A program made the translations under genes and the position numbers. The notes beneath the pieces were generated by a model. That model searched no databases, was not told where the DNA came from, and was given only the letters and a program-made list of their open reading frames with translations. A stretch of 64,000 bases of DNA from Rhodocyclaceae bacterium (GTDB lineage Bacteria > Pseudomonadota > Gammaproteobacteria > Burkholderiales > Rhodocyclaceae): NCBI GenBank assembly GCA_020445785.1, contig JAGRFZ010000154.1, positions 1-64,000 on the forward strand. The letters run 5' to 3'. This document shows, piece by piece, positions 46,024 through 56,080 of this stretch (position 1 is the first letter of the stretch; every line of letters begins with the position of its first letter).

Positions 46024-47001
46024 TCACTCGCCCCAGACGTCGCGCAGCACGCGCACCCAGTTCTCGCCCATGACCTTGCGCACGACGCGCTCGGGCATGC
46101 CGCGCCCGAGCAGGGTCTCGGTCAGGTTGGGGAACTCGCCGACGGTTCGGATACCGAGCGGATTGACGATCTTGCCGAAGTTGGTCAGGCGGCGGGCATA
46201 GCCCTTGTCGTGGGTGAGCCACTCGAAGAACGCCTGGCCGTGGCCCTGCGTGAAATCGGTGCCGATGCCGATCGCGTCTTCACCGACGATGTTCATGACG
46301 TATTCGATCGCTTCGGCGTAGTCGTCGATGGTCGAATCGATGCCCTTCTTGAGGAAGGGCGCGAACATCGTCACGCCGACGAAGCCGCCGTGATCGGCGA
46401 TGAACTTCAGTTCGGCGTCGGACTTGTTGCGTGGGTGTTCCTTGAGGCCGGAAGGCAGGCAGTGCGAGTAACAGACCGGCTTGGTGGACGCGAGGATGAC
46501 CTCCTCGGAAGTCTTGGCACCGACGTGCGAGAGATCGCACATGATGCCGACCCGGTTCATCTCGGCGACGACCTCGCGGCCGAAGCCGGACAGGCCGCCG
46601 TCGCGCTCGTAACAGCCGGTGCCCACGAGATTCTGGGTGTTGTAGCACATCTGCACGATGCCGACGCCGAGCTTCTTGAAGATCTCGACGTAGCCGAGCT
46701 TGTCCTCGAACGCATGCGCATTCTGGAAGCCGAGGATGATGCCGGTCTTGCCGGCCTCCTTCGCAGCCGTGACGTCGGCGGTATTGCGCACCGGGATGAC
46801 CAGATCGGCGTTGTCGGCCATCAGCCGGTTGACCATCGCGATGTTGTCGATCGTCGCCTGGAAACCTTCCCACACCGACACCGTGCAATTGGCCGCGGTG
46901 AGGCCACCGCGACGCATGTCCTCGAACAGTTCGCGGTTCCACTTCGCGATGATCAGTCCGTCGATGACGACGGCGTTGTCGTGAACTTCCTTCGAATTCA
47001 T
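46024..47001 (-). CDS. Dipeptidase, M19 renal dipeptidase family
   Basis: A 325-residue enzyme. NAVVIDGLIIAKWNRELFED replaces the canonical H-x-D of the family; RVGIMCDLSHVGAKTSEEV, KPVCYSHCLPSGLKEHPRN and IGIGTDFTQGHGQ contain the remaining zinc ligands. It is first in the dgc operon, matching the PA5396-type gene of Pseudomonas. The substrate is not known; the altered first metal motif (D-G-L in place of H-x-D) suggests a changed metal site or a non-dipeptide substrate. The ATG at 47001 was chosen over an ATG 20 codons upstream for its context. Confidence 0.85.
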   Translation of the reverse strand: MNSKEVHDNAVVIDGLIIAKWNRELFEDMRRGGLTAANCTVSVWEGFQATIDNIAMVNRLMADNADLVIPVRNTADVTAAKEAGKTGIILGFQNAHAFEDKLGYVEIFKKLGVGIVQMCYNTQNLVGTGCYERDGGLSGFGREVVAEMNRVGIMCDLSHVGAKTSEEVILASTKPVCYSHCLPSGLKEHPRNKSDAELKFIADHGGFVGVTMFAPFLKKGIDSTIDDYAEAIEYVMNIVGEDAIGIGTDFTQGHGQAFFEWLTHDKGYARRLTNFGKIVNPLGIRTVGEFPNLTETLLGRGMPERVVRKVMGENWVRVLRDVWGE

Positions 47002-47253
47002 CTGCGGCTCCTTGCCAGCTACAACCCATTGGTGAGTTGGAGAATAGCCGCATGGCCGCAAGCCCTATCGCACGGGAAGCGACGGGCAAGAGCCAAATTG
47101 CGCCATCGTCGATTCGCGACGGGGCGCTGATCACGGCACCGTCCAGGGGCGTGATGGAACGCCACTTCCGACACGACGAAGACCCGCCGCGGAAGGGGTC
47201 TCCGGGACGGGTTTCGGCCCCGGGCGGGAAACCGCCCGCCGCCCCTAGTCAGA
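47002..47253. promoter_or_regulatory. Promoter region of the dgc operon and end of gbdR
   Basis: This 252-base gap lies between gbdR and the dipeptidase gene, both on the minus strand. It should hold the dgc operon promoter. It also contains a 7-bp perfect hairpin with a GAAA loop at about 47221-47238 (CGGGCGG-GAAA-CCGCCCG), just after the gbdR stop, without a T tract. Confidence 0.4.
47221..47238 (-). terminator. Possible terminator hairpin after gbdR
   Basis: A perfect seven-pair stem with a four-base loop lies about 16 bases downstream of the gbdR stop. It lacks the T-rich tail of an intrinsic terminator, so it may only stabilise the 3' end of the message. Confidence 0.35.
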
Positions 47254-48417
47254 TCAAATGGCGGCGGACGCTCGCGACACGCTGCCGTAGGTGGCTTCGC
47301 CGCGAGCCGCCATCAACGCCAGCTCGGCGGTCGACGCGGGAAGCGGCGCTTCCTGCCGGGCGGCCGCGTCGTCCGCCACGAACACCTCCCGTCGGCCGCG
47401 TGCCGCTCGCTGCGCCGGCTCGCAGGTCCGCTCGCTGCTCGGCGGAACCCCGAAGAAGCCGCGGTAGCACTTCGAGAAATGCGGCGTCGACACGAAACCA
47501 CAGGCGGTGGCCACCTCGATGATCATCATCGAGGTCTGCCGCAGCAGCTGGCGCGCCCGGTTGATGCGGATCGTCAGGTAGTAGCGCGACGGCGAGCAAT
47601 TCAGATGCTTGAGAAAAAGCCGTTCCAGTTGGCGCCGCGAGATTCCGGCGATGCTCGCCAGATCCTCGAGCTCGAGCGGCTCCTCGATGTTGGCTTCCAT
47701 CAGCGCCACGATCTCGAGCAGCTTGGGCTGGGACGTCCCCAGCACGTGCCTGAGCGGAATCCGCTGGTGCTCCTGCTCGCTGCGCACGCGTTCGCACATG
47801 AACATTTCGGAGATCGCCGCCACCAGTTCGCGCCCATACTGCCGGCCAATGAGGTTGAGCATCATGTCCAGTGGGGCCGTACCGCCAGACGCGGTCAGGC
47901 GCTTGCCGTCCATCGTAAACAGGCGGTTGGTCACCAGCACCTTCGGGAAGGCCTCCTGCAGGCCCGAGATGCACTCCCAGTGGATGCTGGCGCGGAACCC
48001 GTCGAGCAGCCCGGCCTGGGCGAGCGCCCAGGTACCGGTGCATACGCCGCCGATGATGCAGCCGCGCCGGGCCTGGGCCTGAAGGAAGCTCAGATGCGAG
48101 GCGCGGATTGCCTGCTGCTGTGCGACCCCACCACAGACGATCACGACATCCAGTGCCTGGGCATCGCCCATCGGCGCGTCCGGGAGGATTCGTTGGCCGT
48201 CGCTGGCACGAACCGGCCCGCCGGTCTCGCTCAGGGTGAACCATTGGTAGCGTTCTTCACCGCTCAACTGGTTGGCCATGCGCAGCGGCTCGATCGCCGA
48301 CGAATGCGCGATCAGCGTGAAGTTGTCCAGCAGCAAAAAGCCGATCCGTACCGGCCGTACCGCGTCGCCATGCCGAACTGCACCGGGCCCGACCGCGCCA
48401 TGGTCTTCGTGCATCAT
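47254..48417 (-). CDS. gbdR: GbdR-like GlxA-family transcriptional activator
   Basis: A 387-residue regulator with a DJ-1/PfpI-like N-terminus (RIGFLLLDNFTLIAHSSAIE; IGGVCTGTWALAQAGLLDGF; TASGGTAPLDMMLN) and an AraC-type C-terminus (LELEDLASIAGISRRQLERLF; EVATACGFVSTPHFSKCYRGF). Its place directly upstream of the dipeptidase-DUF5943-dgcAB operon fits GbdR, the glycine betaine/dimethylglycine activator of Pseudomonas. AGGAGG lies seven bases before the ATG at 48417. About 60 extra C-terminal residues follow the HTH. Confidence 0.8.
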   Translation of the reverse strand: MMHEDHGAVGPGAVRHGDAVRPVRIGFLLLDNFTLIAHSSAIEPLRMANQLSGEERYQWFTLSETGGPVRASDGQRILPDAPMGDAQALDVVIVCGGVAQQQAIRASHLSFLQAQARRGCIIGGVCTGTWALAQAGLLDGFRASIHWECISGLQEAFPKVLVTNRLFTMDGKRLTASGGTAPLDMMLNLIGRQYGRELVAAISEMFMCERVRSEQEHQRIPLRHVLGTSQPKLLEIVALMEANIEEPLELEDLASIAGISRRQLERLFLKHLNCSPSRYYLTIRINRARQLLRQTSMMIIEVATACGFVSTPHFSKCYRGFFGVPPSSERTCEPAQRAARGRREVFVADDAAARQEAPLPASTAELALMAARGEATYGSVSRASAAI

Positions 48418-48738
48418 CTCCGAACCTCCTTCGTCGCTGAGTCGGCGGCGGCCTCTTGTAAACCGGGCCACTGCGCTGCCGAGCTCGAGTCTCCCAGCAT
48501 CGACCTGCACGCGACTCCGGAAATCTGCGGGCCGGAAGCCGAGACCGGTTCGGACCCATTCGTTCCGATCCAATGACGTGCGGGCAACTCTGCCGCCGCC
48601 ACCGGCCCAATGCCGGTGTCCGCGGTGGGGGTAATCTAACGGAGCAGCCGGGCGCCGTTTGCCTAACAGCGACAGGAATTGTTCCAGCGGCGCCACGCCC
48701 CCAGTACCCGCCCGCCCGGCCCCTGCCTCGCGCGGGGC
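48418..48738. other. Intergenic region between dctM and gbdR
   Basis: The 321 bases between two minus-strand genes carry the gbdR promoter. A hairpin with seven perfect pairs (CACCGGC-loop of five-GCCGGTG) sits near 48600-48618; on the minus strand it is followed by no T run. I see no gene here and no clear -35/-10 pair. Confidence 0.35.
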
Positions 48739-50034
48739 TTACAGGAAGCCCAGCAGTCTCGGCAGGGCCAGTGACAGCTCCGGCACGAAGGTGGTCACGA
48801 CCATCACCGGCAGTGCGACGAACACCATCAGCGCCACCGCCGGTCCGACCGTGCGATGAATCGACGCCTTGCCGATGCGGCAGGCCATGTACAGAATCGG
48901 CGCGACCGGCGGGCTGTTGGCGCCGATCACGACCGAACAGGCAACGACCGAAGCAAAGTGCACCGGATGCATGCCCGCCTCCATCATCAGCGGCATGAAC
49001 AGCGGCGCCACCACCACCGTGACCGAAACGTCGTCGATGATCATGCCGGCCAGGATCAGCACGAGATTGACCGACACCAGGATCAATAGCGGATTGTCCA
49101 CCATTGCAGTCACCCACTCGGTCAGGTCCCGGGGGATTCCCTCCGAGGCCAGGATGCGGCCGATCATGAAGCTGAACAGCAGGATCAAGATCACCGTCCC
49201 GGTGGTTTCCGCGGCCGCGACGACGTTGCGCGCGAAGATCCGCGCGGTGAGATCGCGATACACGAAGAAGCCGATCAGCATCGCGCAGACGGCCGCCACT
49301 GCAGCCGCCTCGGTCGGCGTGAATACACCGCCGTAGATCCCACCGAGGATGATCAGCGGCAAGGACAAGGCCGGCAGTGCCCGCAGCGTGGCGCGCCGCT
49401 TAGACTCCTGCGCCTGGCCATCGGCAGCCGAGGCGAGGGTTTCCTGGAACACCCGCCCGACGCTGAAGCGGTTCGCGGCGATCAGGCCGATGATCAGCAA
49501 CACCGCGGGCCCGATCGAAGCGGCGAAACAGGCGGCCACCGACTGCCGGGTGACGACCGCAAACAGGATCATCGTGATCGACGGCGGAATCAGGATTCCG
49601 AGCAGCGAGGAGATGCCGAGCAGCGCGGACGAATAGTGGCGCGGATAGCCGCGCTTCTCGAGCGGGCCGACCATGATCGTCCCGATCGACGCCACCGCCG
49701 CCGTCGCGGTACCGGCGATCGCCCCGAAGATGCCCGAAGCCAGCACCATCGAAGCGCCCATGCCGCCGCGCCGCTTGCCGATCATGACCTCGATGAACTC
49801 GACCAGGCGCCGGGCGATGCCACCGCCCTGCATCAGGTAGCCGGTCAGCACGAACAGCGGCAGCGCGATCAGCACGACCGAGTCGAGCGAACGGTAGCCC
49901 TGCATCATGATGGTGTCGAGATTGACGTCGTAGATGACGGTCAGATAGGCGAGGACGGTCGCGAACGACCACGCGACCGGCACCCCGAGAACCATCATCA
50001 CCAGCAGCAGGCCAACGCCGAACAGTGCGTCCAT
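48739..50034 (-). CDS. dctM: TRAP transporter large permease
   Basis: A 431-residue DctM-type permease with about 11-12 membrane helices. It begins MDALFGVGLLLVMMVLGVPV and carries GTATAAVASIGTIMVGPLEKRGYP, TPTEAAAVAAVCAM and VIGANSPPVAPILYM, all typical. It forms the ion-coupled import channel with DctQ. It starts one base after dctQ. The substrate is set by DctP and is not readable. Confidence 0.92.
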   Translation of the reverse strand: MDALFGVGLLLVMMVLGVPVAWSFATVLAYLTVIYDVNLDTIMMQGYRSLDSVVLIALPLFVLTGYLMQGGGIARRLVEFIEVMIGKRRGGMGASMVLASGIFGAIAGTATAAVASIGTIMVGPLEKRGYPRHYSSALLGISSLLGILIPPSITMILFAVVTRQSVAACFAASIGPAVLLIIGLIAANRFSVGRVFQETLASAADGQAQESKRRATLRALPALSLPLIILGGIYGGVFTPTEAAAVAAVCAMLIGFFVYRDLTARIFARNVVAAAETTGTVILILLFSFMIGRILASEGIPRDLTEWVTAMVDNPLLILVSVNLVLILAGMIIDDVSVTVVVAPLFMPLMMEAGMHPVHFASVVACSVVIGANSPPVAPILYMACRIGKASIHRTVGPAVALMVFVALPVMVVTTFVPELSLALPRLLGFL

Positions 50035-50035
50035 T

Positions 50036-50545
50036 TCAGCCGACCTCGCGCGTCGAGACGAGTTTGTGGAGTACTTCGACGACGTCGCGCAGCGCATAGC
50101 CTGCGCAGCCGATCGCGGCCACCAGGATCGCCGACTGGGGGATCCACAACGGAATGCCGATGCCGGGCGTGGTCTGCGGATGGTCGAGGCCCCAATTCAG
50201 CATGCGCCAGGCGAGCATCGCGAAGAACAGCGTGGCACCGGCCGTGACGAGGCCGACCACCAGCTTCAGCAACGAGCGCAGGAATTCGTCGCCGACCTTT
50301 TGCTCGAAGAAGTCCACCACCAGATGCTCCCGGCGACGGCTCGCGATCAGGGCGCCGAGCATGTAGAGCCACATGCCGAACATCATGATCACCTCGAGCA
50401 GGCCGACGATCGACCAACCGAACAGATAGCGACCGAGCACCAGAAACAGCATCAAGCCCACCACCAGCAAGCTGGACACCAGCGCAGCCGCGTCGAGCAG
50501 CCAGCCCAAGCCCTGTCCGAGCGTCCGTAGCCACCGGACCGACAT
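50036..50545 (-). CDS. dctQ: TRAP transporter small permease
   Basis: A 169-residue membrane protein with four helices and the family segment EHLVVDFFEQKVG in the second half, at the usual place and length for DctQ. It bridges the binding protein and the large permease. It lies one base before dctM and 74 bases after dctP. Confidence 0.9.
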   Translation of the reverse strand: MSVRWLRTLGQGLGWLLDAAALVSSLLVVGLMLFLVLGRYLFGWSIVGLLEVIMMFGMWLYMLGALIASRRREHLVVDFFEQKVGDEFLRSLLKLVVGLVTAGATLFFAMLAWRMLNWGLDHPQTTPGIGIPLWIPQSAILVAAIGCAGYALRDVVEVLHKLVSTREVG

Positions 50546-50564
50546 ACCTCCTCCCCGCCAGACG

Positions 50565-50591
50565 AGACCAGCCCGGTGGCCGGGCTGGTCT
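50565..50591 (-). terminator. Perfect 12-bp hairpin between dctP and dctQ
   Basis: AGACCAGCCCGG, a three-base loop and CCGGGCTGGTCT form a perfect 12-pair stem 28 bases after the dctP stop. There is no T tract. Stems like this behind binding-protein genes often stabilise the dctP message or weaken read-through so that DctP outnumbers the permease. Confidence 0.6.
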
Positions 50592-50619
50592 GCTGGTCAA
50601 ATCGATGCACCGGCCCGAG

Positions 50620-51627
50620 TCAGAGCGGCGATGCGTTGCTGCGGATGGTGTTCACGATCTCGGCGCCGATCTCCTGCTCCATCAGCGGCCAGACCTTCTC
50701 GCGGGCAGCCTTGCCGAGCACGGACAGTTCTGCCTGGGAGGGCTCGATGTACTTGATGCCCGCCTCGACGGCCTTCTTCACGTAGAACTCGTCCTGTTCT
50801 CGGGCGGCCTTGAACTGATCGTTCATGATCTCGAGCGAAGCCTCGCTCACGGCCTTCTGCTGTGCCGGCGTGAGCTTGTCCCAGGCCTTGTGGTTCATGC
50901 TCAGGATGCCGGTCATGAAGAAGTGCTTGGTGCGCACATAGGTGTCGATGATGTCGCGGAAATATTCGTAGTCCCAGAAGATCACGTTGCCGGCCTCGCC
51001 ATCGACGACGCCGGTCTGCAGCGCCGTATAGACCTCGCCCCAGTCGATTGCCGCCGTCTGGTAGCCCAGCGCCTGCATGGTCTGTGGCGCCGGGAAGACA
51101 GTCATCGTGCGGACCTTGATGTCCTTCGCCGCGGGAATCGTCAAGGCGTGCTGGCCGCGGGTCGCGACACCGTTGAAGCCTTCCGGCCAGGGACCGAAGA
51201 ACTTCAGCCCGATGTCCCGGTAGATGCCGCCCAGCAGACTATTGACCCAGCCGCCGGGGCTGTAGGCCTTCAGCGCCTCGTCCCACGAGGTGGTCATGTA
51301 GGGCGTGTAGATCACGCCGATGCGCTTGTCGTAGGACGTCATGGGCCAGTTCAGCATCAACTGCACGTCACCGGCGACATGCAGATCGAACACTTCCTGC
51401 TGCCCGCCCAGCTCGTTCTGATAGAACACCCGGACCTTGAGTTCGCCGCCGGACTTCTGCTCGATCAGCTCGGCCCACTTCTTCAGGGCATCGCCGGCCG
51501 GCGAGCCCTTCGTGCCCGAATCGGTCGCCATCTTCAACGTGGTGGCTGCCACCGCCGCCTCGCCGACCAGACAGCCGATCGCTACCGCAGCGATCAGGAC
51601 GCTACGCAGCTTGCTCTTCATCGTCAT
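50620..51627 (-). CDS. dctP: TRAP transporter solute-binding protein
   Basis: A 335-residue periplasmic protein. A signal peptide (MTMKSKLRSVLIAAVAIGCLVGEAAVA) precedes TTLKMATDSGTKGSP, and KVRTMTVFPAPQTMQALGYQ contains the conserved arginine that binds a carboxylate in DctP proteins; DWGEVYTALQTGVVDGEAGN is the family signature. The ligand is probably an organic acid or zwitterion such as a betaine, since the neighbours are betaine genes. ATG at 51627 has GGAG eight bases upstream. Confidence 0.92.
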   Translation of the reverse strand: MTMKSKLRSVLIAAVAIGCLVGEAAVAATTLKMATDSGTKGSPAGDALKKWAELIEQKSGGELKVRVFYQNELGGQQEVFDLHVAGDVQLMLNWPMTSYDKRIGVIYTPYMTTSWDEALKAYSPGGWVNSLLGGIYRDIGLKFFGPWPEGFNGVATRGQHALTIPAAKDIKVRTMTVFPAPQTMQALGYQTAAIDWGEVYTALQTGVVDGEAGNVIFWDYEYFRDIIDTYVRTKHFFMTGILSMNHKAWDKLTPAQQKAVSEASLEIMNDQFKAAREQDEFYVKKAVEAGIKYIEPSQAELSVLGKAAREKVWPLMEQEIGAEIVNTIRSNASPL

Positions 51628-52255
51628 TCCGTCTTCTCCAAACATTGTCCGTAGATGCCTTGGCGCCCCCACCCGGCCCGTTCGACGAAGACGGCCGGCA
51701 TCCGGATCCGGCCACGATCGACGGCGTCAGGGGGATGCCGCGGGGCGATCAGACAGCAGACCCCATGGCGCGTGCAAGACGTCGATCGCAAACGGTATCG
51801 ATGGAGGTCGCTTGGAGAACAATCCGGGCGATCGCGATCACCTTTCGACAGCCATCACAGACAATGCCGGCGCTCCGGTGCCCGGCGCACGACGCGGCGC
51901 GACCTACGCACGCTCGCCGTCGATCGCGGACGAATCGATCCGCCCGCTCTTGCCTGCGCGCAGACTCCGGATCGTTTCCCGATGGCCGCGATGCCGCCGA
52001 TTCGACCGCCGAATCGCCTGCGCACCGCAACCGACACCGCCGGAAGTGGTCGCCCGCAATGCAGCATTGTTCCCGTTGCGACCTTCGCCATTCCCTCTGC
52101 GGCGGGCGTATTGAACGATGCCCACCAGTCTTGTTTCATCTCATGGCCTTGCGCATGACGGGGCTCTTCGTAACCCGCATTCGAGGCCCATCCACCATTC
52201 ACACATCGCTCGGGCCACCCCTGGGTAGCCTCGAACCACAGAACAAAGGGACTCC
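51628..52255. promoter_or_regulatory. Long divergent region between dctP and the porin gene
   Basis: At 628 bases this is the longest gene-free stretch. It should hold the promoters for the TRAP operon (minus) and the porin (plus). No open frame here has a ribosome site or recognisable protein features. AAAGGGA before the porin ATG is its ribosome site. A small RNA or extended regulatory region could be present, but I cannot support one. Confidence 0.35.
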
Positions 52256-53605
52256 ATGATGATTGCGTCATCGAAGCACCGCCAGACCGCGTCCGCCCTG
52301 GCCATCGCCACGGCCCTGGGATTCCCGGCCGCCGCGATCGCCGACAATCACGGCACGATGGCCCTCAAGGATCGCGTTTCCCAGCTCGAACAGGAGCTGG
52401 CCCGCACCAAGGCCCAACTCGCGGCGGCACAGGCCAGCGAAGCCGAGGCGAAGAACGCGCTCGCGGCGTCGTCCGCCCCGGCCGCGTCGAACGACATCGC
52501 CTTCGGCCTGTTCGGCGGTACCTTGAAGGTCGGCGGCGCGATGCGCGCGAACTACGCCGTCGGTGACTACGGCGACGACACGGGCGGTCCTTCCCGCGCC
52601 TGGGACGACGGCGGCAACTTCACGCTGGACACCTTCCGCGTCAATCTGGACTACGCCAATGACAACGGCGTCATCGGCAAGGCCGAGTATCGCTTCTACA
52701 ACGGCAGCCACTTCCTGCACACCGGTTGGCTCGGCGTCAACTTCGATGACGGCAGCCAGCTCCAGGTCGGCGTCAACCGGGTACCGTTCGGGCCGGGTGC
52801 CTACGGCGTCTCGCAGAGCTGGTTCTTCGACCAGCACTACTACGTGGGTCTGGCCGACGACATGGATCTCGGCGTCAAGTACACCCGTCCGATGGGCGAC
52901 TGGACCGTCGACGCCGCCTACTACTTCTCCGACGAAGGCACGGGCGCCGGCCACAGCCGCGACAGCGCCCGCTATTCGTACGACGTGGTCAATGAAAGCG
53001 GATCGGGGTATGACGAGCGCAACCAGGTCAACCTGCGCGCGATCTACCACATCAAGAACACCGCGGTCACGACCGACGTCGGCGCCTCGCTTCAGTACGG
53101 CGAACTCAAGAGCGACGGCCCCCAGGACGACGGCAACCACTGGGCGGCCTCGGTGCACATGGTCAACAAGTGGCGCAACTTCACGCTGGCCACCCAGCTC
53201 ACCCGTTACGAATACGACGTCGAGGCGGACCAGCCGCTGGGTACCGACGATCTGGTGCTGTTCGGCGCCTTCGACTTCCCCAATACGATCGCCGCGAAGG
53301 CGTGGATCCCGGCCGTCTCCCTGAGCTACTACCAGGAAACCCCGCGCATTCCCTGGCTCGACTACGTGATTCCGTACGTCGAATACAGCAGCATCATCAA
53401 GGACGCCGACGGCTTCAACGACAGCGATTTGGTGACGCTCGGCGCCGCCTGGGGCCATGGCGGCTGGTACATCTACACCGAACTCGCGTATTCCAACGGC
53501 AACGAGTTCGTCGGCGGCGAGTCGGCCTTCGGCGACCGCCTGGGAGCCAACGCCGACGAGGAGTGGCTGAAGCGGCTGAACATCAACTTCGGCTATTACT
53601 TCTGA
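52256..53605 (+). CDS. Outer-membrane porin with N-terminal coiled coil
   Basis: A 449-residue protein with a signal peptide (to about residue 30, AIADNHG), a short coiled coil (LKDRVSQLEQELARTKAQLAAAQ) and a barrel region of alternating strands ending NINFGYYF with the C-terminal phenylalanine. Acidic loops and aromatic girdles fit a trimeric porin of the carboxylate-selective type found in betaproteobacteria. It diverges from the TRAP genes and probably admits the same substrate into the periplasm. The start has a second ATG three bases downstream. Confidence 0.85.
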   Translation: MMIASSKHRQTASALAIATALGFPAAAIADNHGTMALKDRVSQLEQELARTKAQLAAAQASEAEAKNALAASSAPAASNDIAFGLFGGTLKVGGAMRANYAVGDYGDDTGGPSRAWDDGGNFTLDTFRVNLDYANDNGVIGKAEYRFYNGSHFLHTGWLGVNFDDGSQLQVGVNRVPFGPGAYGVSQSWFFDQHYYVGLADDMDLGVKYTRPMGDWTVDAAYYFSDEGTGAGHSRDSARYSYDVVNESGSGYDERNQVNLRAIYHIKNTAVTTDVGASLQYGELKSDGPQDDGNHWAASVHMVNKWRNFTLATQLTRYEYDVEADQPLGTDDLVLFGAFDFPNTIAAKAWIPAVSLSYYQETPRIPWLDYVIPYVEYSSIIKDADGFNDSDLVTLGAAWGHGGWYIYTELAYSNGNEFVGGESAFGDRLGANADEEWLKRLNINFGYYF

Positions 53606-53854
53606 GGCGTCGGCGGCGGCAGTTTCCGGGCCGGCCGCCTACACCGATCTCTTCCCTTACGCGGTGCGCGCGGGTAGCCCGCCGATTGCGATGATGGCGG
53701 GACGGTACAAGGTCTCGAATCGCACAATCGATGCCACCGATCGGGCTGGCCGCCATGGCGGCGGCCAGCCCACACGGCAAAGAGGGCGGGGATTCCGGGG
53801 TCGATGGACGCATCGGCGCATCGCCCATGAATCGATGCGCCCAGGGGGACGACC

Positions 53855-55879
53855 ATGGGCCTGATGCTCGGTATCGACACCGGCGGTACATTCACGGACG
53901 CCGTGCTGGTGGACGAACGTCGGGAGATCGTCGCCGCCGCCAAGCAGTTGACCACCCGCTACGATCTCACGGTCGGCATCACCGCGGCGATCGACAGCCT
54001 GCCGGCGGAGCACCTCCCCGGGGTCCGCCTGGTGTCCCTATCCACCACCCTGACCACCAATTCGGTGGTCGAGGGCAAGGGCTCCCCGGTCTGTGCGCTG
54101 CTGATCGGCTACGACGAACGGCAGGTGCGCGCGAGCGGCCTTGCCGATTTGCTCGGGCCCGAGTCCATCGTCATGCTCGATGGCGGCCATGACGCCGCCG
54201 GCGGCGAGGCCGTCGCGCTCGACGAGGCGACGGTGCGCGCGGCGATCCTGAACTGGCGCGACAAGGTCTCGGCGTTCGCGATCTCGGCCAGCTTCAGTGT
54301 GCGCAATCCCGGCCACGAGATCCGTGTGCGCGAATTGGTATGCGAACTGTCCCGCAAACCGGTGACCTGCGGCCACGAACTGGCCTCTTCGCTCGGTGCG
54401 CCCCGCCGCGCCGCGACGGCGGCGCTCAATGCCCGCATGATCGCCCACGTCCAGCGGCTGATCGAGTCGGTCGAGACGATTCTGGCTGCCCGCAGCATCG
54501 ACGCGCCGCTGATGATCGTCAAGGGCGACGGCTCGTTGGTGAATGCGGAGTCGGCGCTGCAGCGACCGGTCGGCACCGTGCTGTCGGGACCGGCCGCGAG
54601 CGTACTCGGCGCCTGTGCCCTGAGCGGGCTGGGCGATGCGATCGTCGCCGACATGGGCGGCACCACGACCGATATCGCAGTGGTGTGAAACGGTCGGCCG
54701 GCGCTCTCCTTCGACGGCGCGCTGATCGGCGGCTGGCAGCCGATGGTCGAAGCGGTCCGGGTGTACTCGATCGGGCTGGGCGGCGACAGCGAGGTGCGCT
54801 TCAGCGGCGGCCACGGCATCTCGATCGGCCCGCGCCGGGTAGTGCCGTTGAGCCTGCTGGCGAGCGAGCACCCCGAGGTGCTGCCGGCGCTGGAGGCGCA
54901 GGCAAATTCCGAGCCGAATAGCAGCCAGCTGCGATTCGCGCTGCGCTCGCAACACGACGAGGCATTGCTTTCCCGTCTGCCGGACGACGAACGCCGGGCC
55001 TGGGAACGGCTTGCCGGCGGGCCGGTGGACGTCGCGCGTGCGGCCACCGAGGACCGCCGCCTGGCCAGGGCGCTGGCGCGGCTCGAGCGCAAGGGTCTGG
55101 TCATCTACAGTGGCCTGACCCCGACCGACGCGGCGCACGTGCTGGGCATCTCGAGCCACTGGAGCACGACTGCGGCGGTGCTCGGAGCGAAGATCTGGGC
55201 GCGACAGATGCGCCGACTCTACGGTTTCGGCACCTGGCCCGAAGGCGACGCCGAGGGGCCGTCGCGACAGATCTTCGACCTGGTGATCGATGCGATCAGC
55301 CAGAAGCTGGTCGAGGCCGGTCTGCACGAGCAGGGGCAGCTGGCGGCGGCCCAGGCCGACAAGCTCTCGAGGCTACTCACCGAGATGGCCATGGCGCAGC
55401 GCCGCGACCCCACGTCGCCGCAGGTGTTCTCGCTCCAGTTCGCCGCCGACACGCCGGTGGTGGCGGTCGGCGCACCGGCCGCCAGCTATTACCCGGAGGT
55501 CGCCCGCGGCCTTCGAGTGGGCCTCTACATGCCACGCTTCGCCGAGGTGGCCAACGCGGTCGGTGCGGTGCTCGGGGAGGTGTCGCAGCGCGTGCATCTG
55601 ACGATCACGCAGCCGGTGCGCGGTTCCTTCCGGGTGTTCGCCGCAAACGGGCCGAAAGACTTCCCGCAGCTCGAAGCCGCCGTCGGCCATGCCCGCGAGC
55701 TGGCCGCCGCCGAGGCCACCGCACTGGCTCGCCAGGCCGGCGCCAGTTCGGTCGAGGTCGTCTTCGCGCACGACGAGAACAGCGTTCGCAACGACATCGA
55801 CGGCGACGTGTTCTTCGAGATGCGGCTTACCGCGATCGCCTCCGGGCCGCCGTGCATGCGCGCCGACGAGACGACCTGA
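53855..55879 (+). pseudogene. hyuA: Hydantoinase/oxoprolinase A gene interrupted by an in-frame TGA
   Basis: Read through, this frame gives 674 residues of the HyuA/OplA family, close to the usual 680-700. The first part (277 residues) starts GLMLGIDTGGTFTDAVLVDE and ends with the ATP-site DMGGTTTDIAVV. A TGA at 54686-54688 follows immediately, then the same frame continues with NGRPALSFDGALIGGWQPMVEAV, which is the expected next family segment. Homologues usually have an arginine here, so a C-to-T change of CGA to TGA explains it. HyuA hydrolyses hydantoins or oxoproline with HyuB, but no hyuB lies nearby. It may be a recent pseudogene or a sequencing error. A GGGGGA ribosome site precedes the ATG. 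Confidence 0.85.
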
Positions 55880-56080
55880 GCCATCGTTGCGCCGAGTAGC
55901 CGGGCCAGGCGGCGCAATTACGCCACACGGTCCCGTGGCTTGCGCCCGCAGCCACCCTGCCCGTCCGCCATGGCGCGATTGGCAATGCACGCGTCGCACC
56001 GTGTCATGCGGCGACCGTGCGGCAATCCACATACTGGCGGCGACGAACACCCCTCGAACACACCCATGGAGAGCGAGACA

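Noticed and set aside
54686..54688. TGA in the hydantoinase frame as a selenocysteine codon
   Set aside because: No convincing SECIS-like stem follows within the first 40 bases, and the family has no cysteine or selenocysteine at that place; arginine is expected.
53855..55879. Creatinine catabolism through N-methylhydantoin to sarcosine
   Set aside because: It would fit the sarcosine genes, but the hydantoinase A gene is interrupted, no hyuB or carbamoylsarcosine amidase lies nearby, and the family is broad.
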